Assembly (NCBI GenBank): GCA_963923455.1
Contig: CAWULT010000014.1
Location: 1-60,584, forward strand
Direction of reading: 5' to 3'
From: CAWULT01 sp963923455
GTDB lineage: Bacteria > Acidobacteriota > Vicinamibacteria > Vicinamibacterales > UBA2999
Length of the DNA stretch: 60,584 nucleotides
Positions 34,931-43,309 of the stretch are shown here, piece after piece. A model generated the notes under the pieces. It saw only the letters and a list, made by a program, of their open reading frames with translations, searched no databases and was not told where the DNA came from. How positions within the stretch are numbered: position 1 is the stretch's first letter; every line of letters starts with the position of its first letter. Made by a program: the position numbers and the translations under genes.

Positions 34931-35679
34931 TGCCCGAGCCCATCCTCGTCGCACGCGGGGTGACCAAGGTGTTCGACGTGGGGCGCCAGCAGGTGCGGGC
35001 GCTGCGCGGCGTGGACCTGGAGGTCCGTGAGGGCGAGTTCCTCGCCCTCGTCGGCCCCTCGGGCAGCGGCAAGACGACCTTCCTGAACCTCGTGGGCGCC
35101 CTCGACGTGCCGACCGCCGGCGAACTGCTCGTGCTCGGCCGCCGCATCGCCGAGCTCTCGCCGCGCGAACGCGCGGACTTGCGCCTGCGGTCGATCGGCT
35201 TCGTGTTTCAGGCCTACAACCTGGTACCCGTGCTGACCGCGCGCGAGAACGTGGAGTTCGTGCTGGAGCTGCAGGGGCTCGGCGAGGAGCGGCGGCAGCG
35301 CGCGATGGCCGCGCTGCAGGAGCTCGGGCTCGGCGATCTGGCGGACCGGCGCCCCGCGGAGCTCTCGGGCGGTCAGCAGCAGCGCGTCGCGGTGGCGCGG
35401 GCGATCGCGTCGCGGCCGGCGCTCGTGCTGGCCGACGAGCCCACGGCGAACCTCGACGGCGAGAACGCCGAGATCCTGATGCACCTGATGCGCGACATGC
35501 GCGACCGGCACGGCATGACGTTCGTGTTCTCGACGCACGACCCGCGCGTGGTGGCCCACGCAACACGCGTCGTCACGCTGGTCGACGGCCGGGTGGCGCA
35601 CGACGAGGCCATGGCCGGCGAGGCGCCGCACGAGATCCTTCCGGGCATCGGCAAGGCCCCGGCCGGCACGGACGCCTGA
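34930..35679 (+). CDS. ABC transporter ATP-binding protein (LolD/MacB-type)
   Basis: A 249-residue ATPase. Walker A GPSGSGKTT, Q-loop VFQAYNLVPVLTARENV, signature LSGGQQQRVAVARAI, Walker B ALVLADEPTANLD and H-loop FSTHDPRV are all intact. The sequence belongs to the LolD/MacB/FtsE branch that energises FtsX-type permeases. The start at 34930 overlaps the preceding stop by one base. It lacks a membrane segment and acts on the cytoplasmic side. The last ~30 residues (EAMAGEAPHEILPGIGKAPAG) extend slightly past the usual end of the family. Confidence 0.95.
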   Translation: MPEPILVARGVTKVFDVGRQQVRALRGVDLEVREGEFLALVGPSGSGKTTFLNLVGALDVPTAGELLVLGRRIAELSPRERADLRLRSIGFVFQAYNLVPVLTARENVEFVLELQGLGEERRQRAMAALQELGLGDLADRRPAELSGGQQQRVAVARAIASRPALVLADEPTANLDGENAEILMHLMRDMRDRHGMTFVFSTHDPRVVAHATRVVTLVDGRVAHDEAMAGEAPHEILPGIGKAPAGTDA

Positions 35680-35680
35680 C

Positions 35681-36931
35681 GTGCGGACGAGGGCGTTCGC
35701 GTGGGCGCTGCTGGCCTGCTGCGCGGCGGCGCCCGCGTTCGCGCAGGCAACCGGCCAGGACGCAGCCGCGACCGCGCCGTCCTTCCGGCTTCGCGGCTCC
35801 ATCAAGGGCTCGGCGCTGCTCCTCCGCACACCAGACGCCCCGGAGGTGTTCCCGGCGCGGACGGGTGCCGAGTCGCTGTGGCGAGCCCGTTTCGAGCCCG
35901 AGGTGCGCGCCGGCCGCACGCGGTTGTCGCTCGCCTACGAACAGCGGCTGCGTGTGGCCTCTGGCGCCGCTGGCTTCACGACCGTCGGCATTCTGCCGTC
36001 GCAGGCGGTGCCGCCGTTCCGGCTGCGCGCGCTCGACTGGAGCCTGTCACAGTCGTCGGGCTCGTCGTGGCGGCACGAGATCGACCGCGCGAACGCACAG
36101 GTGTCCTTCGCGCGCGGTGAGCTGACGATCGGACGGCAGGCGGTCGGCTGGGGCCGCGGGGTGCTGTTCGGTGCCGTGGATTTGTTCGCGCCGTTCTCGC
36201 CGCTCGAGGCCGATCGCGAGTGGCGGCGCGGCGTCGACGCGGTGCACGGCGAGCTCGAGCTGAGCGACCGGTCGTCGGTGGACGTCGTCGGCGCCTTCGG
36301 CCAGTCCTGGGACCGCTCGGTCGTCGCGGCGCGCGTCCGCGGCTTCGCGGGCCCGATCGACGTCGAGGCGATGGGCGGCCGCCGCGCGCGCGATCTCTTC
36401 GGCGGGCTGACCAGTTCGGCCGCGATCGGCGACGCGGCGCTGCACGGCGAGGTGGCGGCGTTCCGGCTCCCGGGCGGGCAGCCGGGCGGGGACGGCCGCG
36501 TCGTCTGGAAGGCCGTGGCCGGCGGCTCGTTCCGCGTACCGGTGGGCAAGGGCGTGCTCACCTACGTCGAGTACCACTACTCCGGGTTCGGCGCGGCGCG
36601 CCCCGATGACATCCCGCGCCTGCTGGCCGACCCAGCCTTCGCGGAGCGGTACCTGCGCGGCGACACCCAGATCCTGTCCCGGCATGCGCTGGCCGTGCTC
36701 GGGTCGTACGAGACCTCGCCGGAGCTGTCGTTCACGGGGCAGTGGCTCCACAACCCGGCCGACCGATCGGGCGTGCTCGCGCCGACGGTGACGGTCACGT
36801 TGAGCGACCAGCTCTCGGTGATCGCCGCGGTGTACGCGCCGTACGGCGCGCGGCCGCGCGGCACGACGCTGCGGTCCGAATACGGGACGGCCCCACTCTC
36901 CGGCTTTCTGCAGCTGCGCACCTACTTCTGA
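35681..36931 (+). CDS. Predicted outer-membrane beta-barrel partner of the Lol-like exporter
   Basis: A 416-residue exported protein (signal peptide to about AFAQA). The mature sequence is composed of alternating amphipathic strands with frequent aromatic ends (RLRGSIKGSALLLR, RLSLAYEQRLRVASG, SLSQSSGSSWRHEIDRANAQVSFARGELTIGRQAVGWGRGVLF, LSVIAAVYAPYG) and ends in the typical outer-membrane terminal phenylalanine (LQLRTYF). I know no named family; it resembles the barrel proteins that accompany LolA-like proteins and MMPL or ABC exporters. GTG start 1 base after the ATPase stop. Predicted to be the outer-membrane acceptor or insertion partner. Confidence 0.78.
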   Translation: MRTRAFAWALLACCAAAPAFAQATGQDAAATAPSFRLRGSIKGSALLLRTPDAPEVFPARTGAESLWRARFEPEVRAGRTRLSLAYEQRLRVASGAAGFTTVGILPSQAVPPFRLRALDWSLSQSSGSSWRHEIDRANAQVSFARGELTIGRQAVGWGRGVLFGAVDLFAPFSPLEADREWRRGVDAVHGELELSDRSSVDVVGAFGQSWDRSVVAARVRGFAGPIDVEAMGGRRARDLFGGLTSSAAIGDAALHGEVAAFRLPGGQPGGDGRVVWKAVAGGSFRVPVGKGVLTYVEYHYSGFGAARPDDIPRLLADPAFAERYLRGDTQILSRHALAVLGSYETSPELSFTGQWLHNPADRSGVLAPTVTVTLSDQLSVIAAVYAPYGARPRGTTLRSEYGTAPLSGFLQLRTYF

Positions 36932-36981
36932 CGGCGGCCTGTTCAGAGCGGCCCCGTCTGAACGCCACGATGCTTCACCGG

Positions 36982-36987
36982 TATACT
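36982..36987 (+). promoter_or_regulatory. -10-like box for the sugar dehydrogenase gene
   Basis: TATACT matches the sigma-70 -10 consensus at 5 of 6 positions and lies 29 bases before the ATG at 37017, which carries its own GGAGGG. No good -35 box was found. Confidence 0.4.
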
Positions 36988-37016
36988 TGACGGTCGTCGA
37001 GGAGGGTCAGAGCACC

Positions 37017-38240
37017 ATGAGGATGTCGCGTCTTCCGCTCGCCGTTGGGCTCATCGCCATGCTGGGCGCCCAAGCGGGCTCCGCCCAGCAGAAGGTGCCG
37101 TTTGCCGGCGGCATTCCGGTGGCCCCGCTCGGGCTGGCCAACAAGCCGCTGCCGAAGCTGCCGATGGAGTTCGACACCGGTGAAGGCCAGCGCATCCGCG
37201 TCTCGGCGGTGACGACCGCGGTCGAGTATCCCTGGAGCATCGCGTTCCTGCCCGACGGCAGCATGCTCGTCACCGAGCGGGCCGGGCGCCTGCGCGTGAT
37301 CCGCAACGGGAAGCTCGACCCGCAGCCGGTGCCCGGCGGGCCGGCCGCGCGCTTCGCCGGCGAGTCGGGCCTGCCCGGTGCCGTCCACGGGTACATGGAC
37401 ATCGCGCTGCACCCGCGGTTCGCGCAGAACCGGCTGATCTACCTCAGCTACAACAAGGCCCTCGACGGCGGCAAGCGCTCGGTGGTGGCCGTCGCGCGCG
37501 CGAAGTACGAAGGCAAGGCCCTGAGCGAGGTGAAGGACATCCTGACGACGGCCGAGGAGGGCACCACGCGCATCGCCTTCGGGCGTGACGGCATGCTCTA
37601 CGTCTCGACGACGGGCAAGGATCCGCAGGATCCGAACACCCTGGGCGGCAAGGTGTTGCGGCTGCAGGACGACGGTTCGGTGCCGAAGGACAACCCGTTC
37701 GTGGGCAAGGCCGGCCACCGGCCGGAGGTCTACACCCTGGGGCATCGCAGCGCGCTCGGCCTGGCGCTCCACCCGGGCACGGGCCAGATGTGGCTGAACG
37801 AGAACGGACCGAACGGCGGCGACGAGATCAACATCCTGAAACCCGGCGCCAACTACGGCTGGCCGAAGGTCAGTTACGGGCGGACGTACACGGGTCCGTG
37901 GCAGGACGGCAAGGCCGCTGGACACGCCGGCTACGAGCCGCCGCTCGTGATCTGGGTGCCCGCGATCGCCGTGTCGGGCATGACGTTCTACACGGGCGAC
38001 CGCCTCCCGAAGTGGAAGGGTGACGTCTTCGTCGGCGGCCTCCGCACGGGCGAGATTCCCGGGACCGGCCACGTCGAGCGGATCCTCTTCAACGAGAAGA
38101 TGGAGGAACTGCGCCGCGAATCGCTGCTCGTCGAACTGCGCCAGCGCATCCGCGACATCCGCCAGGGGCCCGACGGCCTGCTCTACGTGCTGACGGACCA
38201 GAAGGCAGGCGCCGTCCTGAAGATCGAACCGGCGAACTGA
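37017..38240 (+). CDS. PQQ-dependent sugar dehydrogenase (soluble GDH/YliI fold)
   Basis: A 407-residue exported enzyme of the soluble aldose sugar dehydrogenase family (six-bladed propeller). Start 37017 follows GGAGGG 9 bases upstream and gives a signal peptide (MRMSRLPLAVGLIAMLGAQAG). Characteristic sequences: VEYPWSIAFLPDGSMLVTERAGRLRVI, YMDIALHPRFAQNRLIYLSY, RIAFGRDGMLYVSTTG, GGKVLRLQDDGSVPKDNPFVG, YTLGHRSALGLALHPGTGQMWLNENGPNGGDEINILKPGANYGWP, DIRQGPDGLLYVLTD. The GHRN-like substrate/PQQ segment appears as GHRSALGL. Oxidises aldose sugars with PQQ in the periplasm; sugar specificity unknown. Confidence 0.93.
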   Translation: MRMSRLPLAVGLIAMLGAQAGSAQQKVPFAGGIPVAPLGLANKPLPKLPMEFDTGEGQRIRVSAVTTAVEYPWSIAFLPDGSMLVTERAGRLRVIRNGKLDPQPVPGGPAARFAGESGLPGAVHGYMDIALHPRFAQNRLIYLSYNKALDGGKRSVVAVARAKYEGKALSEVKDILTTAEEGTTRIAFGRDGMLYVSTTGKDPQDPNTLGGKVLRLQDDGSVPKDNPFVGKAGHRPEVYTLGHRSALGLALHPGTGQMWLNENGPNGGDEINILKPGANYGWPKVSYGRTYTGPWQDGKAAGHAGYEPPLVIWVPAIAVSGMTFYTGDRLPKWKGDVFVGGLRTGEIPGTGHVERILFNEKMEELRRESLLVELRQRIRDIRQGPDGLLYVLTDQKAGAVLKIEPAN

Positions 38241-38251
38241 ACCGCATCCCA

Positions 38252-38277
38252 CACGGGGACCGCCGCCGGTCCCCGTG
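38252..38277. terminator. 11-bp stem, 4-base loop hairpin between convergent genes
   Basis: CACGGGGACCG at 38252-38262 pairs perfectly with 38267-38277 across a CCGC loop, 12 bases past the sugar dehydrogenase stop and just before the end of the convergent broken hydrolase. Very stable, without a T tract. Confidence 0.55.
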
Positions 38278-38299
38278 GCCCCGTCCCTTCGCCGCGCCC

Positions 38300-39248
38300 C
38301 TACGGCGCGGCGTGCCGGACGATGTGCTCCCCCAACGGCTGCTCGTATCGCCGGCTGCTCCACCGCGAGCAGCAGATGTCCACCCCCCTCGAACGACAGC
38401 AGCCGCGCACCGGGAATCGTGGCGGCGGCGTACTCCGCGTTGCGGTGGAGCTACAGCAGGTCGTCCCGGGCGTGCACGACGAGCGTCGGCGCCCGGATGG
38501 CGGCGATGCGGGCGTTCGGCATCGCGGCGGTGTTGTCGAACGTCACGCCGGCTGCGCGCGGCGACACGGGGTTCATGAAATCGACCACGTCGTCGGCCAG
38601 GCGCCGCTGCGCCGGTGTCAGGCCGGCCACCACCGTTCGGCTGACGCCCATCAGCTCGAAGAATCGCGTGCGAAACAGCCGCGTCACGGCCCAGTAGCGC
38701 CAGTCGCGCTGGAAGATCGCCGTCAGCGCATCGCCCTTCTGGCTGGCGGCGGCCTGCTCGGTCCCGTCCGACGAGGCGACACCAGCCGACAGCAGCGTCA
38801 ACGACGTCACGCGATCGGGATGCAGGACGGCGAAGAGCAGCGCCGACGGCCCCCCATGCGACAGCGCGACGACTGCCGCGCGACGGATGCCGAGGTGATC
38901 CAGCAGCGCGGCGAACGCGTGCGCCTGGTCGTCGAAGGTGGCGCCGGCGCGAAACGTGGAGCGCAGGTAGCCGAAGCGCGACGGGGCGATCCAGTGGAAA
39001 CGGTCGCCGAGCACGGCCCTGGCGACGAGCGCGCCCTGATCGAAGCCGCCCCCGCTGCCGTGCACGACGAGCACGGGCGGACCGGCGCCCCCCTCGACGT
39101 ACTCGATGTCGCCGTAGGGTGACGGCACCACGGCGCTGGCGCCTCGGATGCGCGCGTAGGCGCGCCGCATGTCGCGGACGTACAGCCCCGCGGCCGCGGC
39201 CGCCATCGTCGCGGCGACGAGGCCGCCCGCCACGCCCCAGCGCACCAT
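38300..39248 (-). pseudogene. Alpha/beta hydrolase interrupted by an amber codon and a frameshift
   Basis: From ATG 39248 the frame encodes a membrane-anchored alpha/beta hydrolase: N-terminal hydrophobic segment, PPVLVVHGSGGGFDQG oxyanion region, nucleophile elbow ALSHGGPSAL, and acid region PTLVVHARDDLL. An in-frame TAG at 38451-38453 then stops it. The frame resumes as LHRNAEYAAATIPGARLL and contains FEGGGHLLL with the catalytic His codon at 38376-38378, so the stop lies between Asp and His. A CAG to TAG change would explain it. Further on, a five-G run (38329-38333 on this strand) is one base too long; removing one G gives a natural end at 38300. Co-transcribed with the MBL and dienelactone hydrolase genes. 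Confidence 0.8.
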
Positions 39249-39259
39249 CCGCGACCGGG

Positions 39260-40411
39260 TCAATGCGCGCTCGACTGGGTGTCGGAACCTTCGGCAGGCG
39301 GCCCAGGCGGCATCGGCAAGGTGCCCGTCTTCGGACCCCGCTTGCGGCCGTAGTCCTTCGCCGCGCCGGTGCGCCCGTTGACGATGCGGAAGCTGCCGTC
39401 CTCCCGCGCCGTCAGCCGCAGCCAGTGCCCGTCGGACGCGTCGTCGACGTTCGCGATGAAGGGCTCCGGCGCATTGCGTGCCTTCGGGTCGCGCGCCGCG
39501 TGCAGCTGCCAGAGGTCCTCGAGGTCGGGCTGCGCGTGCAGCGTCCTGAACGCGTCGGGCGATCCGCCCTTCGTGGCGCCGTTGTTCATCACGGCGACAC
39601 GCGGACGGACGCCTGAGTACAGCACGGGGACGTTCGAGTCGTAGTCGCCATGGTGCGACACGAGGTACACCGACGCGCGGCCCAGCATGTTGCGCGGGCA
39701 CACGATACGCGTCAGCGTGTTGCCGCTCAGGTCGCCGACGTCGAGGAACCGGAAGTCGCCGAACTCGACCATCACACCGACCGACCGATAGTTCTCGGTG
39801 CCGTCCTCGGGGTGATCCTCCGCGTGCGAACAGGCGGTGTTCGTCTCGCCGCCGCCCTTGAGCGGCCGCGTCAGCAGCGCGCCGCCGGCGCTGACGACGT
39901 CGACGCGGACGCCCTTGAGGGGCAGCCGGTCGCCAGGCTTCACGATGAAGTGCGGCCGGTCCCCACGCACGGTACCGTAGGCGCGGAAGCCGTTGTTGGC
40001 CATCCGATCCGTGCCGAGTGGTTCGCCGTAGTCGATGAACGTGCCGATCGGGATCCGCCGGGCGAGTTCGGGCACCCCGCCGACGTGATCGTTGTGGAAG
40101 TGGGTGACGATCAGGTAGTCGATGCGCGTCAGGCCCACCTCACGAACCGCCGCCATGATGCGATCGGGATCGCGGCTGGCGGCGCGAGCCTGATCGAGAT
40201 TGGGGTCTCTGGCGGGCTCGCCGGCCGGCTGGCGGAAGGTACGCGGGCCGTACCCGGCGTCGATCAGCAGGGACTCGCCGGCGGGCGTGACGACGAGGGT
40301 GGACTGCCCGCCCTCGACGTCGATGAAGAAGATCTCGAGCGGGCGTTCGGCAGCTCCGAGAGCGGCCCCGAGCAGCACCGCCAGCAGACCCGCGAGCGCC
40401 CCCCGGACCAT
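39260..40411 (-). CDS. Secreted MBL-fold (ComEC C-terminal-like) metallo-hydrolase
   Basis: A 383-residue exported protein. Signal peptide (ALAGLLAVLLGAALGAAE), then a metallo-beta-lactamase domain: EIFFIDVEGGQSTLVVTPAGESLLIDAGYG, VTHFHNDHVGGV (HxHxDH intact), FRFLDVGDLSGN and VYLVSHHGDYDSN, the arrangement found in ComEC/Rec2-type domains. A C-terminal unrecognised extension of about 100 residues carries a Gly/Pro/Lys-rich tail. ATG at 40411 directly follows the TAA of the dienelactone hydrolase gene. Substrate could be a nucleic acid or a small phosphodiester/lactone; sequence does not settle it. Confidence 0.9.
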   Translation of the reverse strand: MVRGALAGLLAVLLGAALGAAERPLEIFFIDVEGGQSTLVVTPAGESLLIDAGYGPRTFRQPAGEPARDPNLDQARAASRDPDRIMAAVREVGLTRIDYLIVTHFHNDHVGGVPELARRIPIGTFIDYGEPLGTDRMANNGFRAYGTVRGDRPHFIVKPGDRLPLKGVRVDVVSAGGALLTRPLKGGGETNTACSHAEDHPEDGTENYRSVGVMVEFGDFRFLDVGDLSGNTLTRIVCPRNMLGRASVYLVSHHGDYDSNVPVLYSGVRPRVAVMNNGATKGGSPDAFRTLHAQPDLEDLWQLHAARDPKARNAPEPFIANVDDASDGHWLRLTAREDGSFRIVNGRTGAAKDYGRKRGPKTGTLPMPPGPPAEGSDTQSSAH

Positions 40412-41308
40412 TTAGCCCCGCACGTACTTGTTGAACCAGGCGATCGTCCGGCTCCAGGCCAGGTCGGCCGCCGCCTTGTTGTAACGCGCGGGCGTGGCGT
40501 CGTTGTTGAAGCCGTGCACCGCACCCGGGTAGATGTAGCCCTCGTGGGTCACGCCGGCCGCCTTGAGCGCCGCCTCGTAGGCCGGCCACGCGTCGACGAG
40601 GCGCTTGTCCTCACCCCCGTGGTGCACGAGCACCGCCGCCTTGATCTTCGGGACGTCGGCCAGGGTCGGGGCGCCGCCGTAGAACGGCACCGCCGCGGCC
40701 AGGTCCGCGCCCATCCTCACGGCCAGCGCGTTGGCGATACCGCCGCCGAAGCAGAAGCCGGTCACGCCGAGCTTGCCGGTGCTGTCGGGGCGCGACCGCA
40801 GCCAGACGGCGGCGGCGTAGAGGTCCTCGCCCATCTTGGTCCGATCGACGGTGCCGAACAGCTGCCCCCCCTTGTCGTCGTCGCCGGGGTAGCCGCCGAC
40901 CGACGTGAGGCCGTCGGGCGCGAACGCCATGAAGTTGGCCACGGCCAGCCGTCGCGCGACGTCCTCGATGTGCGGGTTGAGCCCCCGGTTCTCGTGAACC
41001 ACCAGTATGCTGGGCAGCTTGCTCGTGCCCGCGCTGGCCGGCCGGGCCAGCAGGCCCTTGATGCTGCCCGTGCCGTTGGGCGACGGGACCGTGGCGTACT
41101 CGGTCTTGATACGGGGGTCGGTCGGCGACACCTGCTGGCCGGCCGCGTAGTTCGGCATCAGGGCCTCGATCATCGCCGTGGCCGCCATGCTCGTCGCCGC
41201 AATCTTCCCGACCCGGTCCATGAACGACCGCCGGTCGATCTCGCCGTGGATGTACAAATTGTAGGCCTCGATGGCCTCGGGGGGCACCTGCGGGCGTGTC
41301 GACTCCAT
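40412..41308 (-). CDS. Dienelactone hydrolase-family protein with twin-arginine signal
   Basis: A 298-residue hydrolase. The start at 41308 has AGGAGGA 7 bases upstream. The N-terminus has a twin-arginine motif DRRSFMDRVGK (Arg26-27) followed by a hydrophobic stretch, so it is likely exported folded through Tat, unlike cytoplasmic dienelactone hydrolases. Catalytic residues: Glu106 in VVHENRGL, Cys186 in GVTGFCFGGG (the cysteine nucleophile typical of the family), Asp234 in HHGGEDKRL and His265 in GAVHGFNND. Hydrolyses lactone or ester bonds; periplasmic. First gene of a three-gene minus-strand operon with the MBL gene and the broken hydrolase. Confidence 0.95.
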   Translation of the reverse strand: MESTRPQVPPEAIEAYNLYIHGEIDRRSFMDRVGKIAATSMAATAMIEALMPNYAAGQQVSPTDPRIKTEYATVPSPNGTGSIKGLLARPASAGTSKLPSILVVHENRGLNPHIEDVARRLAVANFMAFAPDGLTSVGGYPGDDDKGGQLFGTVDRTKMGEDLYAAAVWLRSRPDSTGKLGVTGFCFGGGIANALAVRMGADLAAAVPFYGGAPTLADVPKIKAAVLVHHGGEDKRLVDAWPAYEAALKAAGVTHEGYIYPGAVHGFNNDATPARYNKAAADLAWSRTIAWFNKYVRG

Positions 41309-41477
41309 GACTGGGTCCTCCTGCGCGAAAGGCACGCGTCAGCGGCGATCGGGGGGTATCATGAGCCACTCCCGATCAGACGGTTCCGGCGCGCCGAGTA
41401 TAGACCGGCACGGCGTCCGTTGTCCTCGGGTGCCGTCATCATCCGGGCGTACGCCCACTGGCCCACGGAGGGCTTTC

Positions 41478-42521
41478 ATGTCTCGTTCGTTCATGCTCGT
41501 CATCGTGCTGGCGTCCAGCCTCGGCGCGGCGTCCCTCGGGGCGCAAACCGCCCGGCGGGCCGACCCGATCAAGCCCGGGGAGGTGCCGGACCGCAAGCGC
41601 GCCACGCAGATCCTGCCGAAAGGCTCCTACGTGCCCCCCAAGACGCCCTGGGGCGACCCGGACATCGCCGGCGACTACAACAACAGCGACGAAAGCGGCA
41701 TTCCGTTCGAGCGTCCGGAGGAGTTCGCCGGCCGCCGGCTCGAGGACGTGAGGCCGGACGAGCTCGCCAGGATCGTCCAGCAGCGCCAGCAGCAGACCAT
41801 CGAACGCGCACCGACGCTGAGCGAGTTCCCCGGCGCCACGAGCCCGATGCACTGGTTCGAGAACTACAACGCGGTCAACAGCCGTGCGTGGCTGGTGTCG
41901 GACCCGCTCGACGGCAAGGTCCCACCGCAGACCGCGGAGGCGCAGAAGCGCCAGGCCGACCGGGCCGCGGCCCGCAAGAACCGAGGGCCGGCGGATTCGT
42001 GGGAGGACCGGAGCCTGTACGACCGGTGCATCACCCGCGGCGTGCCGGGCTCGATGATGCCCGCCATCTACGGCAACTCGTACCGGATTCACCAGGGCCC
42101 GGGCTTCGTCACGATCACCTACGAGATGGTGCACGACACGCGCGTGATTCCGCTCGACGGGCGCCCCCACATCAACGGGTCGATGCGGCAGTACGTCGGT
42201 GACGCGCGCGGCCGCTGGGAAGGCAATACGCTGGTCGTGGAAACGACGAACTTCACCGACAAGACGCCGTACCGCGGCTCGAGCGACCAGCTGAAGATGA
42301 TCGAGCGCTTCACCCCGCTCGGGCCCGATACGGTCGAGTGGTCGGTCACGCTCGAGGACCCGCACACGTGGGCCAGGCCGTGGACCTTCGGCATGAACCT
42401 GACGCGCGACCCGGGCCAGCCGCCCTTCGAATACGCCTGCCACGAGGGCAACTACGGGCTGCGCAACATCCTCGAGGCGGCCCGCGCCGAAGAACGCGAC
42501 CAGGCCAAGGCGGCCAGGTAG
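41478..42521 (+). CDS. Secreted GRWEGNTLVV-type hypothetical protein
   Basis: A 347-residue exported protein of unknown function from a family heavily expanded in Acidobacteriota. Start 41478 follows GGAGGG 5 bases upstream; signal peptide to about GAQTA. Family signature: GVPGSMMPAIYGNSYRIHQGPGFVTITYEMVHDTRVIPLDGRPHIN, RGRWEGNTLVVETTNFTD, MIERFTPLGPDTVEWSVTLEDPHTW and FEYACHEGNYGLRNIL. Two more family members, shorter and divergent, occur at 47218 and 56572. No catalytic motif is known to me. Beta-rich and probably periplasmic. Confidence 0.85.
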   Translation: MSRSFMLVIVLASSLGAASLGAQTARRADPIKPGEVPDRKRATQILPKGSYVPPKTPWGDPDIAGDYNNSDESGIPFERPEEFAGRRLEDVRPDELARIVQQRQQQTIERAPTLSEFPGATSPMHWFENYNAVNSRAWLVSDPLDGKVPPQTAEAQKRQADRAAARKNRGPADSWEDRSLYDRCITRGVPGSMMPAIYGNSYRIHQGPGFVTITYEMVHDTRVIPLDGRPHINGSMRQYVGDARGRWEGNTLVVETTNFTDKTPYRGSSDQLKMIERFTPLGPDTVEWSVTLEDPHTWARPWTFGMNLTRDPGQPPFEYACHEGNYGLRNILEAARAEERDQAKAAR

Positions 42522-42725
42522 CCCGGTCGGGAAGCATCGGCGCACGCCGGCCGGCTGCCGGCGTGCGCCATTTTCGTCCGGCTTGGAGTAAATTCCCCAG
42601 AGGCCGTCTGTCCATCCGGGAGCCCCGACGTGCATGCGCCGGCGTGCCGCCGGGCCGGGCGAGCGCGGGACGCCCGGCACGGATTTCGCACAACGGTGGA
42701 ACGTCTGGAAATCAAAGGATTGCAC

Positions 42726-43283
42726 ATGCGACGAGCGGGACGACTGGCCATGGCACTGCTGACGGCGGGCGCGCTGAGCGCGTGCGCGACGGCGACGAAC
42801 GTCAGCTCGCACGTCGAGAGCGGCGTCGACTTCGCCCGCTATCGCAGCTTCGACTGGGGACCGGCCGACTCGCTGCCCACCGGAGACCCGCGCCTCGACA
42901 AGGATCCCTTCTTCAAGGACCAGCTCCAGGGCGCCGTCGAGCGTGCGCTGGCCGCGCGAGGCATCCAGCTCGCGCCGAGTGGCGGGACGCCGGACCTGCG
43001 CATCCACTACCACGCCAACGTCACCGAGCGCATCGACGTCAGCGGGGCGGACCGGCGCTTCGGGTACTGCCAGACGCCCGACTGCCAGGGCCGCGTGGAC
43101 GCGTACGAGGCGGGCACCATCGTGCTCGACGTGGTCGACACCCGGACGAACCGGGTCGTCTGGCGCGGCTGGGCCCAGGAGCGCCTGGAGCCGCTGCTGG
43201 ACAACCGCGATCGGCTGGCCAGCCACATCCAGGAAGCGGTGAAGCGGATGCTCGCGCAGATGCCGACCGCCGTGGCGCGCTGA
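42726..43283 (+). CDS. DUF4136 lipoprotein 1
   Basis: A 185-residue lipoprotein: signal peptide with lipobox LSACA, then a DUF4136 domain (SHVESGVDFARYRSFDWGPADSLPTGDPRLDKDPFFKDQLQGAVERALAARG; PDLRIHYHANVTERIDVSG; GTIVLDVVDTRTNRVVWRGWAQERLEPLLDNRDR). AAAGGA lies 8 bases before ATG 42726. The next gene is a tandem paralogue of identical length. DUF4136 proteins are envelope lipoproteins of unknown role. Confidence 0.9.
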   Translation: MRRAGRLAMALLTAGALSACATATNVSSHVESGVDFARYRSFDWGPADSLPTGDPRLDKDPFFKDQLQGAVERALAARGIQLAPSGGTPDLRIHYHANVTERIDVSGADRRFGYCQTPDCQGRVDAYEAGTIVLDVVDTRTNRVVWRGWAQERLEPLLDNRDRLASHIQEAVKRMLAQMPTAVAR

Positions 43284-43309
43284 CGCCGGGTCACCACAGG
43301 AGACACGAG

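Noticed and set aside
38451..38453. In-frame TAG as a pyrrolysine codon or programmed read-through
   Set aside because: No pyl genes or recoding element are visible, and a second frameshift lies just downstream. A CAG to TAG change is simpler.
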